Assembly (NCBI GenBank): GCA_905221605.1
Contig: CAJNDS010000009.1
Span: 240,001 to 257,043 of the forward strand
Reading direction: 5' to 3'
Source of the DNA: Symbiodinium natans
Lineage: Eukaryota; Sar; Dinophyceae; Suessiales; Symbiodiniaceae
Length of the DNA: 17,043 bases
Part shown: positions 9,501 through 15,500 of the stretch, one piece after another
Layout: each line of letters begins with the position of its first letter
Position numbering within the stretch: the stretch's first letter is position 1
The notes under the pieces: model-generated
Told to the model about the DNA's origin: nothing
Database searches by the model: none
The model's input: only the letters and a program-made list of their open reading frames with translations
Translations under genes and position numbers: made by a program

Positions 9501-12500
9501 TCCCAAACAGCCCCAAGGGCCGTGGCTAGGGTTTAGGGTTTAGGGTTTCGGGTTTAGGGTTCCAAAGATTCAGCCACAGGATCCATGTTATATAGTATAT
9601 GCTTGGGGTCCTAAAGCTACTAGCCCCCTAAACCCTAAACCCTAAACCCTAAACCCTAAACCCTAAACCCTAAACCCTAAACCCTAATATATAGGATTGT
9701 TAGAGCCCAAGTATGCCCGCGCCTTTTCACCTCTCAGCCTACCCTTTGCAGGAAACTGGCCGAACCCTGGCGGCAGTTCTGGTTTAGGGTTTAGGGTTTA
9801 GGGTTTAGGGTTTAGGGTTTAGGGTTTAGGGTTTAGGGTTTAGGGTTTAGGGTTTAGGGTTTAGGGTTTAGGGTTCAGCAGCTCTGGGTCGAGCAATCTC
9901 TAGTAGAGCCGCTGTCTGGACTCTAGAAAAAAATCCACCCACCCAGAGAATCCCAAAAACATTAAGAAATATAAAGTTCACATTTTTCCATCAGCAAGCC
10001 CTGTCCTCCAACCTCATTTATTCATTCTGCTCGTGTTCTTTGTCATTCTGCTCGGTTTCCATTCTGCTCGTATACGTTTCTTTCTGCTCGTATTCATTCT
10101 GCTCGTATTCGTTCTTTTTCTGATCTGCTCGTCTCGTGTTCGTTCTCGTTCTGCTCGTATTCGTTCTCTCTCTCTGCTCGATTTCAGTCCGCTCGTTTTC
10201 GTTGTTTTTCTGCTCGTATTCATTCTGCTCGCATTCGTTCTCTCTCTGCTCGATTTCAGTCTGCTCGTCTTCGTTCTCTCTCTGCTCGTAATCATTCTGC
10301 TCGTTTTCGTTCTCTTTCTGCTCATATTCATTTTGCTCGTGTTCGTTCTCTTTCTGCTCGTATTCGTGCTCTTTCTGCGCGTATTCGTTCTCTCTCTGCT
10401 CGATTTCAGTCCGCTCGCTTTCGCTGTCTTTCTGCTCGTACTGAGTCTGCTCGTACTCGTTCTCTTTCTGCTCGTATTCATTCTGCTCGTATTCGTTCTC
10501 TCTCTGCGCGATGTCGGTCTGCTCGTATTCGTTCTCTTTCTGCTCATATTCACTTTGCTCGTGTTCGTTTTCCCCTGTGACCCTGCCTATTTTTGGCCGT
10601 CTTGTTGGTTGTGTTTGGCACACTTAAAGCTGCCTGGCTTCCACATGGTTGCTTTCCAATTAGTGCCCCGGTGACCTCGCATCATGTTGGCTCCTGCTCG
10701 TAGGGTTTGATGAGAGGCCTAGAGGTTTGTCGTGTGTCTCCTCTCTTCGTGCTCGTAGGGTTTGTCGTATGTCCCTCCCTTCATGCTGGTAGGGTTTGAT
10801 GAGAGGTCTACAGGTTTGTCGTACGTCCCCTCCTTTCGTGCTCTTAGGGTTTGTCGTATGTCGCCCCTTCGTGCTCGTCGGCTTTGTCGTATGTCCCTCT
10901 TCGTCTGCTTGCAGAGAATCCCAAGAATTAAGAAACTGAGGTTTTGTTTTCAGAGGTTTGTCGTATGTCCCCTCCCTTCGTGCTCGAAGGGTTTGTCGTA
11001 TGTCCCCTCCCTTCGTGCTCATAGGGTTTGATGAGAGGTCTACAGGTTTGTCGTACGTCCCCTCCCTTCGTTTGTCGTATGTCCCCTCCCTTCGTGCTCG
11101 TCGGCTTTGTCGTATGTCCCTTTTCTTCTGCTGGCAGAGAATCCCAAAACATTGAGAAATGCACGGTTTCATTTTAGAGGTTTGTCGTATGTCACCTCCC
11201 TTCGTGCTCGTAGGGTTTGATGAGAGGTCTACAGGTTTGTCGTACGCCCTCTTCCTTCGTGCTCTTAGGGTTTGTCGTATGCCTCCCGTCGTGCTCGTAG
11301 GGTTTGTCGTATGTCCCCTGCCTTCGTGCTCGTATGGTTTGATGAAAGGTCTACAGATTCGTCGCATGTCCCTTCCCTTCGCGCTCTTGGGTTTGTCGTA
11401 TGTCCTCTCCCTTCGTGCTCGTCGGCTTTGTCGCATGTCCCTTGTCTTCGCGCTTGCTTTCCCCAGACCGAAGGTAGAACAAAAAGTGTTGGTCCGGATT
11501 GACAAGAAAAGCCTAATTTTGTTAACCTCATGTTTTGTTTTCCCCCACCCCACCCTCGAACCCTCGTCTTCATTTGCTTGCGTTCGTTCTCGGGGTGGGG
11601 GGGGGGGGGGGGGGTGGGGTGGGGGGGGGGGGGGGGGGGGGGGGGGTGGTGGGGGGGGGGTGGGGGGCGGGTGGGGGGGCGGTGTGGGGGGGGTGGGTGG
11701 GGGTTGGGGGTGGCGGTGGGGGGGGGGGGGGGAAGCCGTGGCCATTAGCAAAACAGCCGTGGCCATTGGCAAAAAAAGCCGTGGCCATTGGCAAAAAAGC
11801 CGTGGCCATTGGCAACTAATGGCCACGGCTCTTTTGCCAATGGCCACGTTCCCCATTAAGGTTGGGGGGGTATTTTGTGCGAATTGGGTTTGAAAAACCC
11901 ATTTTGGCGACCAACCTTAATGACATTGGTGGCCATTGGCAAAAAAGCCGTGGCCATTGGCAACTTTCCCGTGGCCATTGGCGAATTTGCCAATGCCCAC
12001 GGCTTTTTTGCCAATGGCCACGGTTTTGTTGCCAATGGCCACGTTCCCCATGAAGGTTTAAATTATTATATGAAAGAGAGAGTTTAGGGTTTAGGGTTTA
12101 GGATGCTTTCTCGATCCACTGGGATCATGCATGGCTGTGCTCAGATGTCAGCTCTTTGTGTTGATTTGTTTTGCTGTCGGCTTGAGGCATGTTCATTGCT
12201 GTCGTGTCAAGATCTTTCTGCCGCTCCATATTCCTGAACCCCTGAACCCTAAGCCTGAGCGTGAGCGCTTAAACCCTAAAACCTGAACCCCCCTAAGCCC
12301 TAAAAAAAGGGCTCTCAAAGCTCCGACCCTAAGCGATGCGAGCCCTCATTCCTCTAATCAGACTAGAGAGCCCAAGACCTTAAGGAATACACCTTCTTTC
12401 ATCACTTTAGGATTCAGGGTTGAGGTTCTGTTTCTCTGTTGTTTGGGGTTTAGGAATACACCAAATCAGATTTCAGGACCCCTATATGGTTCATCAATGG

Positions 12501-15500
12501 TCAGCACGCGTTGCATCTACTTCTGACAGCAGTGCGTGCCAAGGACAAGCGCACGCCCTGTCTTGGAGAAAGTCAGCTACGTCTTTGTGTTCTTTTTTGT
12601 GCCTGGGTGGAGGACAAGCTGTGGCGACGTCCCTAAACCCTAAACCCTAAATCAGTCTTGCATGCATGAGTCGCAGTTGCGAACCCCCTACAAGATCTGC
12701 GGCCGATGCGAGCCATCAAGGTTGCTTCTTTGTAGTCTGAGGTCTCTGGGCATGCTAGTTCATGAAATTGTTGCTCCCAAAACCTTAAACCCTAAACCCT
12801 AAACCCTTAAACCCGAAACTTCACGTTACATGGTGCAAGTTGAAGATCTCTTGGACTTCCACCATCCATTGCCAGCAGACCTGACTGAAACGATGCCGGC
12901 ACATCTTGCATTCAAGATGATGAAAGGCGGCCTGCCAATTATAGCGCCCTAAACCCCACACCCTGAACCCTACACCCTAAATCCCAAACCCTAAACCCTA
13001 CCCCCCCCCCTCCAGGTGCTTTATATCACTGTTGTGGTCTTCGCGATCCTTCGAGTAATCAGCGCCGTGTTCTTAAAAGATACGCCGCTCGGAGGCATCT
13101 TTGAAGTTGAGGGTATAGGGTTTACGGTTGAGGGTCAAGGGGGTGCTTAATCCTGATCCAATTCGCCATTAATTCCCAAACAAATCCCCACCTAAACTTT
13201 GACTCCTAAACTCTAAACCCTACCTCAAAGAAATCCTAGAAGGGCCGCCTGAGGCAGGGTATGGGGCTGAAGGGTTTGGAACTTCTTCCATTTTTCAGGC
13301 TCGGGCTTAGTAGAATTCAAGGCTTTAAGGGGTGCATCATGTAGGGTTTAGGGTTTCGTGTTCAGGGTTTAGGGTTTAGAGTTTGGGGTTTAGGGTTAAG
13401 GGTTCAGGGTTTAGGGGTTAGGGTTTAGAGTTTGGGGTTCAGGGTGACGGCCAGAAGTGCCCTAATTCCTTTGTTTACCAGGGTTCTATGTCCACTTCTC
13501 TAAAACCTGGGCCCCTTTTGGGGGGGTTACTCTTCCGAGGCGGCCCCTAATACTTGGGGTCTCTTTCTGGCGGGTTTAGGGTTTAGAGTTTAGGGTTTAG
13601 GGTTTAAAAGGGTTTAGGTTGAGAACTGACCATCTGTTGAAACTACGGCGCCATTCAAAGAAAGGGGGACCCTTTGGTTCCTAGCACTACCATGACCAGG
13701 CAACCCTCTGCCTAAACCCTATACAGCCTAAACCCGAAGCCTATCATAGTGTGGTCCCTAGGAGCCCTAGAGAATACAACCGTTGCAAACCCTATAAGAG
13801 GCGCATGTCGTACATAGCCTTGAGCAGTATACCCTGAACCCTCGACTCTAGACCTTCAACCCTAAACCCTACACCCGAAACCCTAAGCCCTCAACCCTAA
13901 ACCCTAAACCCTAAACCCTAAACCCTACAAGGCTTTCGCACCTTACAGCCAGCGTAGGCTCGATGCTGCTCAGAACGATGCCGAACAGTTGGTCGTGGAC
14001 AGGCCACCCGTATAAAGTGGCATACACCTTGAGTTTAGGGTTTAGGGTCTAGGGTTTAGGGTTTAGCGTTTAGGGTTTAGGGTTTGTGTAGGTTTGGATG
14101 TTCCCCCTTAGACTAACAGTCCTTATAGTAGGGGGTAGTATGATCCCTATGTAGGACTGCTAGTACAAGGGGGAACATCCTGACATATACCGTTCTTCAG
14201 AGGGTTCTGAAACATGTGCCCTGGGGGGTTTGATACGGTCTACAGGCGGCTTGTAAGGGTCCCCATTTACGGGCCCATAGCAAGGGAACATGGAACTACC
14301 CTTAGACTCGGAATGTTTAGGGCATAGGGTGTAGGGCACTAAACCCTAAACCCTAAACCCTAAACCCTAAACCCTAAACCCTAAACCCTAAACCCTAAAC
14401 CCTAAACCCAAAGCCTAAACCTCTAACATTATCTAGGGACCTCGGTACGACATCTTAGCTTCGAGGGCTTACGCGTGACTTACTTTTGTCCAAAAATGGG
14501 CTTCTTGAGAGGGTGTTGTTTAGGGTTTAGGGTTAAGGGCTTAGGGTGTAGGGTGTAGGGTTTAGGGTTTAGGGTTTAGGGTTTAGGGTTTAGGGTTTAG
14601 GGTTTAGGGTTTAGGGTTTTGTCTAGGGTTCAGGATTATTAGGGCTTACCTTAAGAAGCCAAAACCTACCTCTTGCGACCTAGGAACCCTATATGGGGTT
14701 TTATAACCCTAAACCCTAAACCCCTAAACCCTAAACCCTAAACCCTAAACCCTAAACCCTACAAGGACGTCGGCTTCGGGTTCTTGACGCAAGGCTTAGG
14801 GTCGCATTGTGTGGAGATGCCTTCTGCGACCTGTCTCCTCGATATGTTGCCCTTCTAGGGTTTAGGGTTTAGGGTTTAGGGTTTAGGGTTTCAACCCCTA
14901 CACCCTGCCTTCTGGACCCATTAGCCCAGTGGCCCCTTTCTTGGTTCAAGGCCTCCTTCGGAATTCTGAAATAACCAAACCGAAAAGGGGTACCCTTAGT
15001 TTCATACGGTCTTCTGGGCAGGTGCTGGGCTACCCCCCAAACCCTAAACCCTAAACCCTAAACCCTAAACCCTAAACCCTAAACCCTAAACCCTGAGCTA
15101 CCAAGTGACAGGTTGCGAATGAAATCCCAGTTTGCCGCGAAGCTCGAGGGGATTTTCAACGCCATCGATGTTTCCGGAAACGGCACCTCGGACGAACCCT
15201 AAACCCTAACCCTAAACCCTAAGCCCTAAACCCTAAACCCTACCCCCCAAACCCCTAACCCTAAAGCCTTAGAGGAGCCCCCACACCCCTAAACCTTCTA
15301 AGGGAAGTTACATGGTCCCTTAATAGAGTCCTTTGGGGTCTAGGGTTTAGGGTTTAGGGTTTAGGGCACCTAGAGGGTTCTGAAGTATGGGCCCGGAGGT
15401 TCTATCGGGTATATACGGGGTTTAGAAGGTTTCCCCAATCAAGAGACCTTCCTCAGGGACCATGCAACTACCCTGAACCCTCAACCCAAAGCCCTAAACC

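Noticed and set aside
9447-9515. Segment reading R-R-R-D-W-T-L-F-D, considered as an S2-S3 exon
   Set aside because: It lies between the pore exons, where such a segment does not belong, and exon 2 already covers that part.
10018-10623. 201-residue minus-strand ORF with E-Y-E-Q repeats
   Set aside because: Repeat units are multiples of three, so several frames on both strands stay open. Nothing beyond the repeat supports coding.
10660-11856. 398-residue minus-strand ORF
   Set aside because: It runs through the 35-bp minisatellite and the poly-G tract; its Pro-rich and H-T-T-N-P-T-S-T repeats are translations of these. No domain, and the strand is opposite to the channel gene.
12309-12373. 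gggctctc / gagagccc inverted pair
   Set aside because: Only 8 bp of pairing over 65 bp; too weak to call an element, though its right end resembles the one at 15906.
12736-12772. Segment reading S-L-G-M-L-V-H-E-I-V as a possible post-filter exon
   Set aside because: Exon 11 at 12544-12598 gives a better family match (A-R-P-V-L-E) and fits both phases with a single intron to S6.
12816-12950. Open segment containing L-T-E-T-M and L-A-F-K-M-M, considered as pore or S6 exon
   Set aside because: Once exon 11 was found no residues are missing between it and S6, so this segment is intron.
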